From contig CAJTTU010000012.1 of assembly GCA_910579325.1 (NCBI GenBank), positions 25,723 to 57,552 of the forward strand: a stretch of DNA of 31,830 bases, written 5' to 3'. The notes below the pieces were generated by a model. The model was not told the origin of the DNA. It saw only the letters and a program-made list of their open reading frames with translations, and ran no database searches. Made by a program: the position numbers and the translations under genes. Shown here piece after piece: positions 16,155 to 25,009 of this stretch. Source of the stretch: an uncultured Lachnospiraceae bacterium (lineage in GTDB: Bacteria > Bacillota > Clostridia > Lachnospirales > Lachnospiraceae). Numbering within the stretch: the first letter of the stretch is position 1; every line of letters starts with the position of its first letter.

Positions 16155-17519
16155 ATGACGGAGCAGGATAAAAGGCTTAAGGAAGCACAAAAGACAGGAA
16201 CGGAAAAAGGCGGGCAGCAGACGGCTCCCCCTCCTTTTATCAGAGAAAAGATTGTAAAAAAACCGGTGCGCTTCAGAGAGCGGATTTTGCGCTTCCTTGC
16301 GCTTTTGATTCTGGCAGTGGTGATGGGCGCCGCCGCGGCCGTCGCCTTTGTGTCGGTCCGGTACAGGATGGAGCAGAGGCTTTATCCGGAGGAGACGGGG
16401 GAAGCGGTGGTGATTCCCAAGGACACAGATCCCCATGAGACGCAGACGGAGCAGGCCCAGACGGCGGAGGAGACCGAGCCGCAGACGGAAGAGACGATGA
16501 CCGAGGAAGATCTGGGCGAGATGATTCAGTCGGCCGTGGATGAAAAGAAGCTGGATCTGTCCGATTATAAACGGCTCAGCACACTGACTACGGGCGTGTG
16601 GAAGGAGGCGTCGAGAGGCTTCGTTACCATCACCTCCGTGCGCCAGAATGAAGACTGGTTTGATAATGTATATGAGAATGAGGGCCAGACCTCCGGAATT
16701 ATCACCCAGGTGTCGGGCCGGGACGTACTGATTCTGACCCGGTTTGACAAGGTACAGGATACGGACGAGCTGGAGGTGACTTTTTTCAACGGTCTGAGGG
16801 CTCAGGCCCAGGTGCGGGGGACGGACAGCCTGACCGGGCTGGCGGTGCTGAATGTGCCGGTATCGTCGTTAAAAGCCTCGGATCTGGAGCTGATTACGCC
16901 GGCGGTACTGGGGAATTCCTATGCCTTAAGTCCCGGAACGCCGGTGATTGCCGCCGGTGATCCTTATGGCATGGTGGGCTCGATGGCGGTGGGCGCAGTG
17001 GTCTATACCCGGACTGATACCGGCGGGATCGACATGGATTTGCGGGTGATCGACACCGATCTGGGGCTGCCGGAGCAGTCGGGCGGATTTTTGCTGAATC
17101 TGGACGGAGAAGTGGTTGCGGTCTTTACCGCCGAGTACAGCGGCAGCGACGGCGCTATGACATCCGCCGTGGGTATTTCCAATATCAAAGGAATCATTGA
17201 GAACCTGTGCAATGGCAAAGAAGTGGCCTATATGGGCGTGAAGGGACAGGCGGTAACGGCTGAGATCGCCGACACCCACGATCTGCCTGTGGGGGTGTAT
17301 GTGACGGAAACCCTGCAGTCCGGTCCTGCTTACCGGGCGGGGATTCAGAACGGCGACGTGATTACCGAGGTGGACGGCACGCCTGTTACCAGTATGCGGG
17401 AGCTTCATGAAACGCTGCTTATGCTTGCGCCGGAGGCCGAAGTGGAAGTGACAGCGGTGCGGAAAGGGATCGACGAGGCGCGGGAGCTGGAATTTACGGT
17501 GCAGCTGAGAAGCAGGTAG
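16155..17519 (+). CDS. Membrane-anchored HtrA-like pseudo-protease with PDZ domain
   Basis: A 454-residue protein. The basic cytoplasmic N-terminus is followed by one membrane helix (about 49-72) and a Thr/Glu/Gln-rich stalk. A trypsin-fold domain spans about 140-345 and a PDZ domain about 360-450 (GPAYRAGIQNGDVITEVDG). The family His motif TNNHV reads TRFDK here (Asp198 in place of His). The catalytic Asp in TDLAVL reads TGLAVL (Gly228). Only the serine motif keeps its Ser (Ser309 in EQSGGFL), and its oxyanion glycine is changed. It is therefore probably not a working protease but a binding or signalling scaffold at the cell surface. ATG 16155 follows AGGAGG by 11 bases, slightly long. The frame is open further left through repeats, but that part is not protein-like. 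Confidence 0.88.
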   Translation: MTEQDKRLKEAQKTGTEKGGQQTAPPPFIREKIVKKPVRFRERILRFLALLILAVVMGAAAAVAFVSVRYRMEQRLYPEETGEAVVIPKDTDPHETQTEQAQTAEETEPQTEETMTEEDLGEMIQSAVDEKKLDLSDYKRLSTLTTGVWKEASRGFVTITSVRQNEDWFDNVYENEGQTSGIITQVSGRDVLILTRFDKVQDTDELEVTFFNGLRAQAQVRGTDSLTGLAVLNVPVSSLKASDLELITPAVLGNSYALSPGTPVIAAGDPYGMVGSMAVGAVVYTRTDTGGIDMDLRVIDTDLGLPEQSGGFLLNLDGEVVAVFTAEYSGSDGAMTSAVGISNIKGIIENLCNGKEVAYMGVKGQAVTAEIADTHDLPVGVYVTETLQSGPAYRAGIQNGDVITEVDGTPVTSMRELHETLLMLAPEAEVEVTAVRKGIDEARELEFTVQLRSR

Positions 17520-17616
17520 GACAGCAGCCCTCCGTCATTAAAAAAGAAAAATACGGAAATTGGATAATCGGTACGTAAAATATCAGAACATCAGAACATA
17601 GAAAGAGGAAATTTCA

Positions 17617-18558
17617 GTGAAATTTATTGAACTGTTAAGAGAAGGAGAGCACACGTCGGATATTTATCTCTGTAAAGTAAAACAGGTGGCGAAAACCAAG
17701 GCAGGGAAAAACTATTACTCGCTGGTTTTACAGGATAAGACCGGGACCATCGACGGGAAGGTGTGGGATTTAAGCAGCGGAATCGATCATTTTGAGGCGA
17801 TGGACTATATCAGGCTGGAGGCTGATGTGACCTGCTACCAGGGGGCCCTGCAGCTGAATATCAAACGTATCCGGGTGGCCAGGCCGGGGGAGTATGATCC
17901 AAAGGACTTTCTGCCGGTTTCCCGGTACTCTATCGACGGCATGTACAAGGAACTGTTAGACTATATCAATAAAATCGGCAATGAGCATCTGAAAGCGCTG
18001 GCCCGCGCCTTTTTCGTGGAGGATCAGTCCTTCGCGCAGGCATTCCGGTCTCATTCGGCCGCGAAAAGCGTGCATCATGGCTTCGTGGGCGGGCTGCTGG
18101 AGCATACGCTCAGCGTAATCAGGCTGTGCGACTATTACACGATCCGCTACCCGATTCTGAACCGGGACCTGCTGATCTCGGCAGCGCTGTTCCATGATAT
18201 CGGAAAGGTGCGGGAGCTCTCCGCCTTTCCGGCCAATGATTACACAGATGCGGGACAGCTGTTAGGCCATATTGTGATGGGTGTGGAGATGCTGGACGAG
18301 AAAATCCGGGATATTCCGGATTTTCCGCCGATGCTGGCGATGGAGCTGAAGCACTGTATTCTGGCCCACCATGGGGAGTATGAATACGGTTCTCCCAAGC
18401 TTCCGGCGATGATCGAAGCCATGGCCCTGAACTTTGCGGACAATACGGACGCCAAGCTGGAGACGATGAAGGAGTACCTGGAGGGGAACCATGCGGACGG
18501 AGAATGGCTGGGGTATAACCGGCTGTTTGAGTCGAATATTAAGCGGACGTCGAAGTGA
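17617..18558 (+). CDS. yhaM: YhaM-family 3'-5' exoribonuclease
   Basis: A 313-residue protein with the YhaM layout. An N-terminal OB-fold nucleic-acid-binding domain (about 12-95: YYSLVLQDKTGTIDGKVWD) is followed by an HD phosphohydrolase domain with His193-Asp194 in LFHDIGKV. Flanking metal-site histidines are at HHGFVGGLLEHT, GHIVMG and LAHHGEYEYG. YhaM degrades RNA and single-stranded DNA from the 3' end. It starts with GTG 17617, seven bases after AGAGGA. rlmD follows 28 bases later, so this is likely an RNA-metabolism operon. Confidence 0.93.
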   Translation: MKFIELLREGEHTSDIYLCKVKQVAKTKAGKNYYSLVLQDKTGTIDGKVWDLSSGIDHFEAMDYIRLEADVTCYQGALQLNIKRIRVARPGEYDPKDFLPVSRYSIDGMYKELLDYINKIGNEHLKALARAFFVEDQSFAQAFRSHSAAKSVHHGFVGGLLEHTLSVIRLCDYYTIRYPILNRDLLISAALFHDIGKVRELSAFPANDYTDAGQLLGHIVMGVEMLDEKIRDIPDFPPMLAMELKHCILAHHGEYEYGSPKLPAMIEAMALNFADNTDAKLETMKEYLEGNHADGEWLGYNRLFESNIKRTSK

Positions 18559-18586
18559 AATACCCCGCGGGAATAAAGGGTTGAAA

Positions 18587-19990
18587 ATGGAAAGCAATCT
18601 TTTGAAGAATGATATTGTTACGACGGTAATAGAAGATATGAGCGAAAACGGAGAGGGTATAGGCAAAGTAGACGGCTATACCCTCTTTGTTAAAGATGCC
18701 ATTGTGGGGGACCGGGCGGAGGTCAAAATAATTAAGGCGAAGAAAAGTTACGGCTATGCCCGTCTGGTAAAGCTGCTGGCGCCTTCTCCCGACCGGGTCG
18801 CGCCGGTCTGTCCCGCGGCGGCCCCCTGCGGCGGCTGTCAGCTGCAGGCCATGTCTTATGAGGCGCAGCTTAAATTTAAAGAGAATAAGGTGAAAAGCCA
18901 TCTGGAACGCATCGGCGGTTTTACGGATGCGCAGGTGCGGCCGGTCATCGGCATGGAAGACCCCTTTCATTACCGGAATAAGGCGCAGTTTCCGGTGACG
19001 CAGGATAAGGAGGGGAATATCCGGATGGGATTTTACGCAGGGCGGACCCATTCGGTGATCGAGACGCCCCACTGTTATATCGGCCATCCGGTAAATGACC
19101 GGATTCTGGCGCTGGTAAAGGAGTATATGAGGCGGGAAGGAATCCGGCCTTATGACGAGACCCTCCATAAAGGGCTGGTGCGCCATATCCTGATCCGCCG
19201 GGCCGCCGCCACCGGGCAGCTGATGGTATGCCTGGTGATCAACGGCAGAAAAATACCGGCGGCGGACAGGCTGGCGCAGTCCCTTTTCGAGGTGGAGGGG
19301 ATGACCACCGTCGGTTTTAATGTGAATATGGAGCGGACGAATGTGATCCTGGGAGAAAAGACCGTGATTCTGCGGGGCCCTGGCTATATTACGGACCGGA
19401 TTGGGGATATCTCCTTCCGTATTTCTCCCCAGTCTTTTTTTCAGGTGAATCCGGTGCAGACAGAGAAGCTGTATGGGAAGGTTTTGGAGTTTGCCGGTTT
19501 AAAGGGGCAGGAAACGGTCTGGGACCTGTACTGCGGGATCGGCACGATTTCTCTGTTTCTGGCAAGGAAAGCGAAAAAGGTGTACGGCGTGGAGATTGTG
19601 CCCCAGGCGATTGAGAATGCCAGGGAGAACGCAAAGCTGAACCGGATCGGGAATGCGGAGTTTTTTGTGGGAAAGGCAGAAGAGGTGCTGCCGGAGTGGT
19701 ATGAGAGGGAGAAAACCTATGCCGATGTAATCGTCGTCGACCCGCCCCGGAAGGGCTGCGCCCAGAGCCTGCTGGACACGATTGTCAGGATGAATCCGAA
19801 ACGACTGGTCTATGTCTCCTGCAATTCGGCGACGCTGGCCAGGGATCTGAACTATCTGTGCCGGGAAGGGTTTGCGTTGGAGAAGGTGCAGCCGGTGGAC
19901 ATGTTCGCGATGACGGTGGGGGTGGAGTGCGTGGCGGCGCTTAGTGGCGGAAAGGGCGCAGAGCATGATATTATTGAGGTCGACGAATGA
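18587..19990 (+). CDS. rlmD: 23S rRNA (uracil-5-)-methyltransferase, RlmD/RumA family
   Basis: A 467-residue methyltransferase that makes 5-methyluridine in 23S rRNA. Gram-positive members may be specific for U1939, U747 or both. It has an N-terminal TRAM domain (about 12-65) and iron-sulphur cysteines in CPAAAPCGGCQLQ. The SAM-binding motif is WDLYCGIGTISLFLA. The catalytic region contains VVDPPRKGC and YVSCNSATLARD. The frame extends to 18491 inside yhaM, but ATG 18587 follows AAAGGG at good spacing and matches the family N-terminus. Its 3' end is an unusual purine tract. Confidence 0.92.
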   Translation: MESNLLKNDIVTTVIEDMSENGEGIGKVDGYTLFVKDAIVGDRAEVKIIKAKKSYGYARLVKLLAPSPDRVAPVCPAAAPCGGCQLQAMSYEAQLKFKENKVKSHLERIGGFTDAQVRPVIGMEDPFHYRNKAQFPVTQDKEGNIRMGFYAGRTHSVIETPHCYIGHPVNDRILALVKEYMRREGIRPYDETLHKGLVRHILIRRAAATGQLMVCLVINGRKIPAADRLAQSLFEVEGMTTVGFNVNMERTNVILGEKTVILRGPGYITDRIGDISFRISPQSFFQVNPVQTEKLYGKVLEFAGLKGQETVWDLYCGIGTISLFLARKAKKVYGVEIVPQAIENARENAKLNRIGNAEFFVGKAEEVLPEWYEREKTYADVIVVDPPRKGCAQSLLDTIVRMNPKRLVYVSCNSATLARDLNYLCREGFALEKVQPVDMFAMTVGVECVAALSGGKGAEHDIIEVDE

Positions 19991-20015
19991 AAAAGGAAAA
20001 GGAAAAGGAAGAGAA

Positions 20016-20051
20016 AAAGGCGGAAACCGTTTCGCCATCGGTTCCGCCTTT
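20016..20051. terminator. Probable terminator after rlmD
   Basis: AAAGGCGGAAACCG (20016-20029) pairs with CGGTTCCGCCTTT (20039-20051) with one bulged base. The T-run on the plus side is short (TTTCCC). The minus-strand reading has a better T/C-rich tail, but no minus-strand gene feeds into it. It is preceded by an all-purine tract with GGAAAA repeats. Confidence 0.55.
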
Positions 20052-20214
20052 CCCTCTCGACAGTAACTTCAAATTGCTTTAGCACAACACCCAGTTACGC
20101 ATATATAAACGTAAAAATCGAAGAAATATTACAAAAAATTTGAAAAAAACTTAAAAATTGAACGATACGAAAAAGTCAAAGTAAAAATTTCGAAGGGAAC
20201 AGGAGGATTCCAAA

Positions 20215-20565
20215 ATGTTATTTGTTCATTATCCAAAATGCAGTACGTGCCAGAAAGCGAAGAAATGGCTGGAGGCTCATCAGATCGCCTATGAGGAGCG
20301 GGATATCAAGACGGAAAACCCGTCGAAAGAGGAATTGAAAGGGTGGTATGAAAAAAGCGGCCTGGAGCTGAAAAAATTTTTCAATACCAGCGGTATGTTA
20401 TATAAATCCATGCAGCTAAAAGATAAGCTTCCCGGCATGACGGAGGAAGAACAGCTAAAGCTTCTGGGAACGGACGGCATGCTGGTAAAGCGGCCGATTC
20501 TGGTGGGCGATGATTTTGTGCTGACAGGGTTCAAAGAGGAGCTGTATGAGCAGCACTGTAAGTAG
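20215..20565 (+). CDS. ArsC/Spx-family thioredoxin-fold protein
   Basis: A 116-residue protein of the arsenate reductase/Spx/MgsR family. The active site Cys-Ser-Thr-Cys lies at residues 9-12 (YPKCSTCQKAKKWL), followed by ERDIKTENPSKEEL, FFNTSGMLYKS and the conserved VKRPILVGDDFVLTGFK. True ArsC enzymes and the Spx regulator share this fold. The CxxC pair and lack of arsenic genes nearby favour a redox or stress role over arsenate reduction, but the choice is not settled. ATG 20215 has AGGAGG nine bases upstream. The leader (20100-20200) is very A-rich, with no clear promoter boxes. Confidence 0.88.
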   Translation: MLFVHYPKCSTCQKAKKWLEAHQIAYEERDIKTENPSKEELKGWYEKSGLELKKFFNTSGMLYKSMQLKDKLPGMTEEEQLKLLGTDGMLVKRPILVGDDFVLTGFKEELYEQHCK

Positions 20566-20702
20566 ATATGGTCAGCTGAACGTAAGATTTATTCCCGCCG
20601 GGTATTTCACTTTGTGAAGCTTTTGAAAGTACTGTTTGTTGATGAATCTTCGGCCGGAACGATTTTGAAACGATGTGGCGGCTTCGTCAGAAAGAGAGAA
20701 CG

Positions 20703-22232
20703 ATGAAAAAAATATTATACGGGATACTCGGCCTGTTTTTGCTTTCCTGCGGCGTGATGGCGCTGTATGCGTTCAAACCGGAGATGGTGGGAGCGCCAAA
20801 CAGTTTGTTTCGCCGGGGGCAGGAGGAGACGGAGGCCGGTTACGGAAACGGGCAGCGGTCAGAGCTTTCGGATTCCGGAACTGGACAGAAAGGGGATGCG
20901 GATGGGTCGGGCGGAGCGGATCAATCCGTTGGGTCAGGTGAACCGGACGGTGGAGTGACTGCCGCCGGGGAAACACAAAACGACGGCCTGTCAAATGCGG
21001 ATGCGTTGCTGTCGAAGGAAGCCGGGGCTGACGGAACCGGCTACCAGCCGCCGAAACGGTCTGAAACGGCGACGGCGGTACCAGCCCAGGTAGAGGGCCG
21101 GAACGGCTATGAGCGGGTGAAAGAAGAAAGCGTCCAGGTCAGTCAGGACGCGGTGAGTCAGCTGGGAACCGGCCCCACCGGAGAGGGACTGACCTTTGAC
21201 GCGGAGTACTATCCTTATTATTCCATGCTGGATGCCACCGGACAGCTGCTGTACCGTCAGCTTTATGCCAATGCCAATGCGCTGAATTCTGTCTTTAAGC
21301 CGGCGGCGGAAGTGGATGCGGGACAGCTGAAAAACGTATTTTCCGCCGTGTTCAATGACCATCCGGAGCTTTTCTGGCTGGATTCCTCCTATACCTGCAA
21401 ATATCTCCAGAACGGTCCATGCGTGGAAGTGGATTTATCCTTTAATCGCACGGCACAGGATATGAACGGCGCCAAAGCGGCCTTTGACGCCAAGGCGAAC
21501 GAGATCATTGCCCAGGCCCAGGGTCTGCCGAATGCCTATGAAAAAGAGAAATATGTATACAATACACTGATCGACGGCATTACCTATGATCTGGGCTCGG
21601 AGATGAATCAGAGCGCCTACAGCGCGCTGGTCAACGGTCAGAGCGTATGCGCGGGCTATGCCAGAGCCTATCAGTACCTGTTAAGACAGCTGGGTATTCC
21701 CTGTTACTATTGTACGGGCTACGCCGGGGAGGATCATGCGTGGAATATTGTCCGGCTGGACGACGGATATTACAATGTGGACCCGACCTGGGGAGATGTG
21801 GAGGGCAGCCGCTATGCTTTTTTCAATAAAAGCGACGCCGACTATGCCGACACCCATGTGCGCCAGGAGCTGTCCGTTTATCTGCCGCCCTGCAACGGGC
21901 AGGCTTACCGGGATCTGGACAGCGATTTTAAGCGGCTGGAGGAAACTGGGCTGGATGAGAGCCGGGTATTCGGAGATATGCAGAGCTATTATGGAGACTG
22001 TTATAATCAGATCACCGGAACCGGGCCGGGAGATTACACCTTTTATAATGTGCTGGAGGGCGAGGCGCTGTTAGACGAGTGGTATCAGAATTATCAGGCG
22101 GATGCCTATAAGCAGGCTTATATGGAAGGCGCCATGACTGCGGTGGGAGCCTCCTCCTGCCAGATTTCTCTGGAAATTGAAGAGCTGCACGGGAAACGGT
22201 TTCTCGTTACCCATACGGTGTCGATTCATTAG
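20703..22232 (+). CDS. Membrane-anchored transglutaminase-like protein
   Basis: A 509-residue exported protein. Residues 1-24 are a hydrophobic segment after MKK. It includes LLSC, which resembles a lipobox, but hydrophobicity continues past the Cys, so a membrane anchor is as likely as a lipoprotein. A Gly/Asp/Ser-rich linker fills about 35-150. The transglutaminase core has Cys316 (SVCAGYARAYQYLL), His345 (DHAWNIV) and Asp360 (NVDPTWGD), the full triad. Such proteins are cysteine proteases or cross-linking enzymes at the cell surface. The frame opens at 20673, but ATG 20703 with a purine-rich AGAGAG region is the signal-bearing start. Confidence 0.9.
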   Translation: MKKILYGILGLFLLSCGVMALYAFKPEMVGAPNSLFRRGQEETEAGYGNGQRSELSDSGTGQKGDADGSGGADQSVGSGEPDGGVTAAGETQNDGLSNADALLSKEAGADGTGYQPPKRSETATAVPAQVEGRNGYERVKEESVQVSQDAVSQLGTGPTGEGLTFDAEYYPYYSMLDATGQLLYRQLYANANALNSVFKPAAEVDAGQLKNVFSAVFNDHPELFWLDSSYTCKYLQNGPCVEVDLSFNRTAQDMNGAKAAFDAKANEIIAQAQGLPNAYEKEKYVYNTLIDGITYDLGSEMNQSAYSALVNGQSVCAGYARAYQYLLRQLGIPCYYCTGYAGEDHAWNIVRLDDGYYNVDPTWGDVEGSRYAFFNKSDADYADTHVRQELSVYLPPCNGQAYRDLDSDFKRLEETGLDESRVFGDMQSYYGDCYNQITGTGPGDYTFYNVLEGEALLDEWYQNYQADAYKQAYMEGAMTAVGASSCQISLEIEELHGKRFLVTHTVSIH

Positions 22233-22340
22233 TACGACATCAATTAAATTTTTGATGTATTCATTTTCAGGAAAGCTTGATGATTAACGTTTTCAGAGGC
22301 GTTTTGAATACGGCGCCGCAGATGAAAATTCAGACATTTG

Positions 22341-22386
22341 AAAAGCCAGGTATTCCCGCGATTTTCCGCCGGAGTATCTGGCTTTT
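22341..22386. terminator. Bidirectional terminator
   Basis: AAAAGCCAGGTATTCC (22341-22356) pairs with GGAGTATCTGGCTTTT (22371-22386) in a 16-bp stem with two wobbles. It has an A-run on one side and a T-run on the other. It serves the converging transglutaminase-like and DUF3786 genes. Confidence 0.85.
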
Positions 22387-22414
22387 GTAAACGAATGAAA
22401 AACGCTCCCTGCCG

Positions 22415-23086
22415 TTACCCGTTGTTTGCTTCCGCGTCATCCATCTGTTCGATCTTCTCAAATAAGTCAGAAATCAGGCAGCCGGTGGTTTCAAAATGAA
22501 TATAGTCGGTCACATGCCGGTCTACCAGCACCTTTACCTGGGCGGGGAAATCCTCGTCCGCATCGTAAAACAGCACCTGTAGATGGACCTGGGGAAATGC
22601 CTCAAATTCATAGCACAGATCCCCTTTGTCCTGCCTGACGCCGCCCAGTCTTTTGCAGAGCGCCTCTAACTGGGCGATTCTCCCGGTAAAACGTTTTTCA
22701 AAAGGAGCAAACAGCGGGTCATGCTGAGGCTCCGTGCGGGAGATGATGCCGTCTAACGCCGTATTCGGCGTCCAGGCGCCGGTGAGCATGGGCGTATCCT
22801 TGACGTAATGGAGCAGATGGTAGCAGACCATGGCTTCATTGAAATACAGGCGGCTGCTCCATTCTCCGTTGATCTTCTTTTCCAGCGTGCCGTCCACAAG
22901 CCGCATCCGGTAGGGCGTCTGATAGTAGGACAGATAAAGATAGTCTTCGTCAGCCGTAAGCCCCAGAATGTGGACGACCCGTCTGGGGTCATAATTCTGA
23001 AAAAACGCAAGCCAGTGCTCTTTATGCGCTTCGTACTCGTCAAATAAAAAACCTCTGCACTGAAAAGCATGATAATTAACGCTCAT
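22415..23086 (-). CDS. DUF3786 domain-containing protein
   Basis: A 223-residue cytoplasmic protein with no signal peptide or membrane helix. The C-terminal half has the DUF3786 pattern: an FEAFPQVHLQVLFYDADEDF core followed by KVLVDRHVTDYIHFET and a closing helix. No enzymatic motif is known for the family; in other anaerobes members often sit near cofactor or one-carbon genes. ATG 23086 follows GAGGTGGGAG by five bases; an upstream GTG at 23098 lies inside that ribosome binding site. It is transcribed from its own near-consensus promoter. Confidence 0.75.
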   Translation of the reverse strand: MSVNYHAFQCRGFLFDEYEAHKEHWLAFFQNYDPRRVVHILGLTADEDYLYLSYYQTPYRMRLVDGTLEKKINGEWSSRLYFNEAMVCYHLLHYVKDTPMLTGAWTPNTALDGIISRTEPQHDPLFAPFEKRFTGRIAQLEALCKRLGGVRQDKGDLCYEFEAFPQVHLQVLFYDADEDFPAQVKVLVDRHVTDYIHFETTGCLISDLFEKIEQMDDAEANNG

Positions 23087-23133
23087 GAATTCTCCCACCT
23101 CGCCCTTAAAATTTTGATGAATTTCCTATCCAC

Positions 23134-23162
23134 ATTATAACCGCATCGGCGGGTTTTGTAAA
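23134..23162 (-). promoter_or_regulatory. Sigma-A promoter of the DUF3786 gene
   Basis: On the minus strand: TTTACA (23162-23157), 17 bases, TATAAT (23139-23134). The -10 is perfect and the -35 differs by one base. It lies 47 bases before the start codon. Confidence 0.85.
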
Positions 23163-23184
23163 GAAAGGGCCGCAATGTTTCACC

Positions 23185-23213
23185 TTGACCATGAATGCTT
23201 TCCCTGTTATACT
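23185..23213 (+). promoter_or_regulatory. Sigma-A promoter of the dnaJ-like gene
   Basis: TTGACC (23185-23190), 17 bases, TATACT (23208-23213). It is back to back with the DUF3786 promoter; the two -35 boxes are 22 bases apart. No CIRCE heat-shock element is seen nearby. Confidence 0.82.
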
Positions 23214-23286
23214 TGGAAGAAGAAAAACAAAATACATTACATGATGAAAGTTGAGTATAAAATCCTCATAACACGGAGGTGGTATT

Positions 23287-24138
23287 TTGAAAAATTATCA
23301 TAGAATACTGGGGGTCAGCGAGGATGCCGAGCCGGAGGAAATCAAGGCGGCCTACCGCAAACTTGCGAAAAAATACCATCCGGACAGTAATCCGGACGAT
23401 CCGAACATAAAGAAAAAATTTCAGGAAATATCTGAAGCCTATGAAGCTTTGCGCAAGGAGTGGAGCCGTTACGGGCATTTTCAGAGCAGCTTCAGGGAGG
23501 AACCCAGGCCCAAGTGGTCGTTCCACAGGGAGATCAGGATTCCCGTCCATCTGGAGCTGGAGGAAACGCTTATGGAGGTGGAGAAGGAGATTACCCATCT
23601 GATGCGGCTGTCCCATGATCTGGGATACGAATTGTTAAAGTGCAGGGTGAAGATACCGTCGGGTGCTTATCAGTATAAGAAGATCCCGCTTCATGAGATC
23701 ATCTGTGAAGGGCAGGAGGCGTATGATCAGATTAAGGAGAAGCTGGAGAACACGGATGTTACAATTATTATTCTGCTGAAGGAGAAAAAAGGGTTCCAGA
23801 TCAGAGGATATCATCTGTATACTGACATTTATCTGGATTATATGGATCTGGTGCTGGGGACGGAGATCGACGTGGATACGATCGAGGGAAAATATCATTA
23901 CGTCATCAAGCCGGGAACCCAGGCGGAGAGTAATTTCAGCCTGAAAAATAAAGGACTGATCCGCCCTTACAAAATGGGCGGACGGGGCAGCCATTATGTG
24001 CGGATACATGTAAAGATTCCTACCGGGCTGACCAAACGGCAGCAGGCGGCCCTGGAATATTTCCGGGAGTTGATGAAGTACGACGAAGAGGAACCGGAAG
24101 AAATCCGGGAGGCGGAAGCCGGAAAGCAGGCAGGATAA
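23287..24138 (+). CDS. DnaJ-like co-chaperone without zinc finger (CbpA type)
   Basis: A 283-residue protein. Residues 2-65 are a J domain with the essential His31-Pro32-Asp33 (KKYHPDSN), which stimulates Hsp70 ATPase. The Gly/Phe linker and cysteine-rich zinc finger of true DnaJ are absent. About 85-260 resembles the DnaJ C-terminal substrate-binding region, with KIPSGAYQ, YTDIYLDYMDLVLGTEIDVDT and GGRGSHYVRIHVKIP. The start is TTG 23287, after GGAGGTGG at good spacing; no better ATG fits. It has its own promoter and stands alone, without grpE or dnaK. Confidence 0.88.
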   Translation: MKNYHRILGVSEDAEPEEIKAAYRKLAKKYHPDSNPDDPNIKKKFQEISEAYEALRKEWSRYGHFQSSFREEPRPKWSFHREIRIPVHLELEETLMEVEKEITHLMRLSHDLGYELLKCRVKIPSGAYQYKKIPLHEIICEGQEAYDQIKEKLENTDVTIIILLKEKKGFQIRGYHLYTDIYLDYMDLVLGTEIDVDTIEGKYHYVIKPGTQAESNFSLKNKGLIRPYKMGGRGSHYVRIHVKIPTGLTKRQQAALEYFRELMKYDEEEPEEIREAEAGKQAG

Positions 24139-24184
24139 AAGAGCGTCATTCAGGGATGAACATCAAACAGGGGAACGAAGAGAA

Positions 24185-25009
24185 ATGCCTTCCGTATATG
24201 CACATGAACGTTTTGGCTGGCAGGTGTTAAAGCGGCTGCCGGAACCGATAAAAGCAGTTGTGGAAAAGCACAGGCGTCAGTTCGGAATCGGCCTGCAGGG
24301 GCCGGATTTCTTCTTTTTTTATAAAGCGTGGAAGTCGACTCCCGTAGCAGAGCTGGGACTTCGGATTCACCGGACGCCGGCTTCCGAATTATTTTCCGGT
24401 TTTCGGGAAATATTAAGGAAAAGTGAGCAGGATTCGATGGAAATGGCCTGTGCCATCGGAACTGTCTGCCATTTTATGCTGGACAGCACCTGTCACTGGT
24501 ATGTGGATGAGCAGATCAGGGACACGGGGGAGAGCCATAATACGATAGAGACAGAGTTTGAACGATATCTGATGGAAAAGGACGGATTAGAGCCGCTGCG
24601 GTTTCCTGTGTGGAAATTTATTCCTGTGGATGAAGATACGGTAGATTGTCTGACCAGACTGTATGGCAGGGCTGCTTTTGCGGCTGCCGCCGCATCCATG
24701 ACTGCCGATGAAAAAATTGTCCGCACCTGTTTAACAGATATGCGGCTGATTAAAAGGCTGCTGTCCGCTTCTACGCCTATGGGGCAGAAGCTGCTGCGCA
24801 GGGTGATGGGGATGACCGGGCATTATGATGAGATACAGGGACATCTGATGGCGCTTACGCCAAATCCGCGGTGCGCGCGGTCAAGCCGCAGGCTGCTGGA
24901 ATTATCTGACGGCGCAGTGGAAGAGACGGCGGCACTGATTACGGAGTATTATGAAAATATTTGGACGGATAAGCCTTTGAACAGTCGTTTTGATAAAGAT
25001 TTTGAATGA
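24185..25009 (+). CDS. Zinc-dependent phospholipase C-family protein
   Basis: A 274-residue protein of the Zn-dependent phospholipase C/S1-P1-like superfamily. Probable metal ligands are His7 (VYAHERFGW), the GPDFFFFY segment, His96-Asp100-His104 (CHFMLDSTCHWYVDEQ) and His118 with Glu122 (SHNTIETEFERYL). No signal peptide is present, unlike secreted clostridial alpha-toxins, so an intracellular role is likelier than toxin function. It follows the dnaJ-like gene by 46 bases and may share its transcript. Substrate unknown. Confidence 0.85.
   Translation: MPSVYAHERFGWQVLKRLPEPIKAVVEKHRRQFGIGLQGPDFFFFYKAWKSTPVAELGLRIHRTPASELFSGFREILRKSEQDSMEMACAIGTVCHFMLDSTCHWYVDEQIRDTGESHNTIETEFERYLMEKDGLEPLRFPVWKFIPVDEDTVDCLTRLYGRAAFAAAAASMTADEKIVRTCLTDMRLIKRLLSASTPMGQKLLRRVMGMTGHYDEIQGHLMALTPNPRCARSSRRLLELSDGAVEETAALITEYYENIWTDKPLNSRFDKDFE

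Noticed and set aside
18539..19186. A 215-codon minus-strand frame inside rlmD
   Set aside because: It is antisense to a well-supported rRNA methyltransferase and has no motif of its own.
24185..25009. Alpha-toxin-like secreted phospholipase C
   Set aside because: No signal peptide and no C-terminal PLAT/C2 domain. Only the catalytic-fold resemblance remains.
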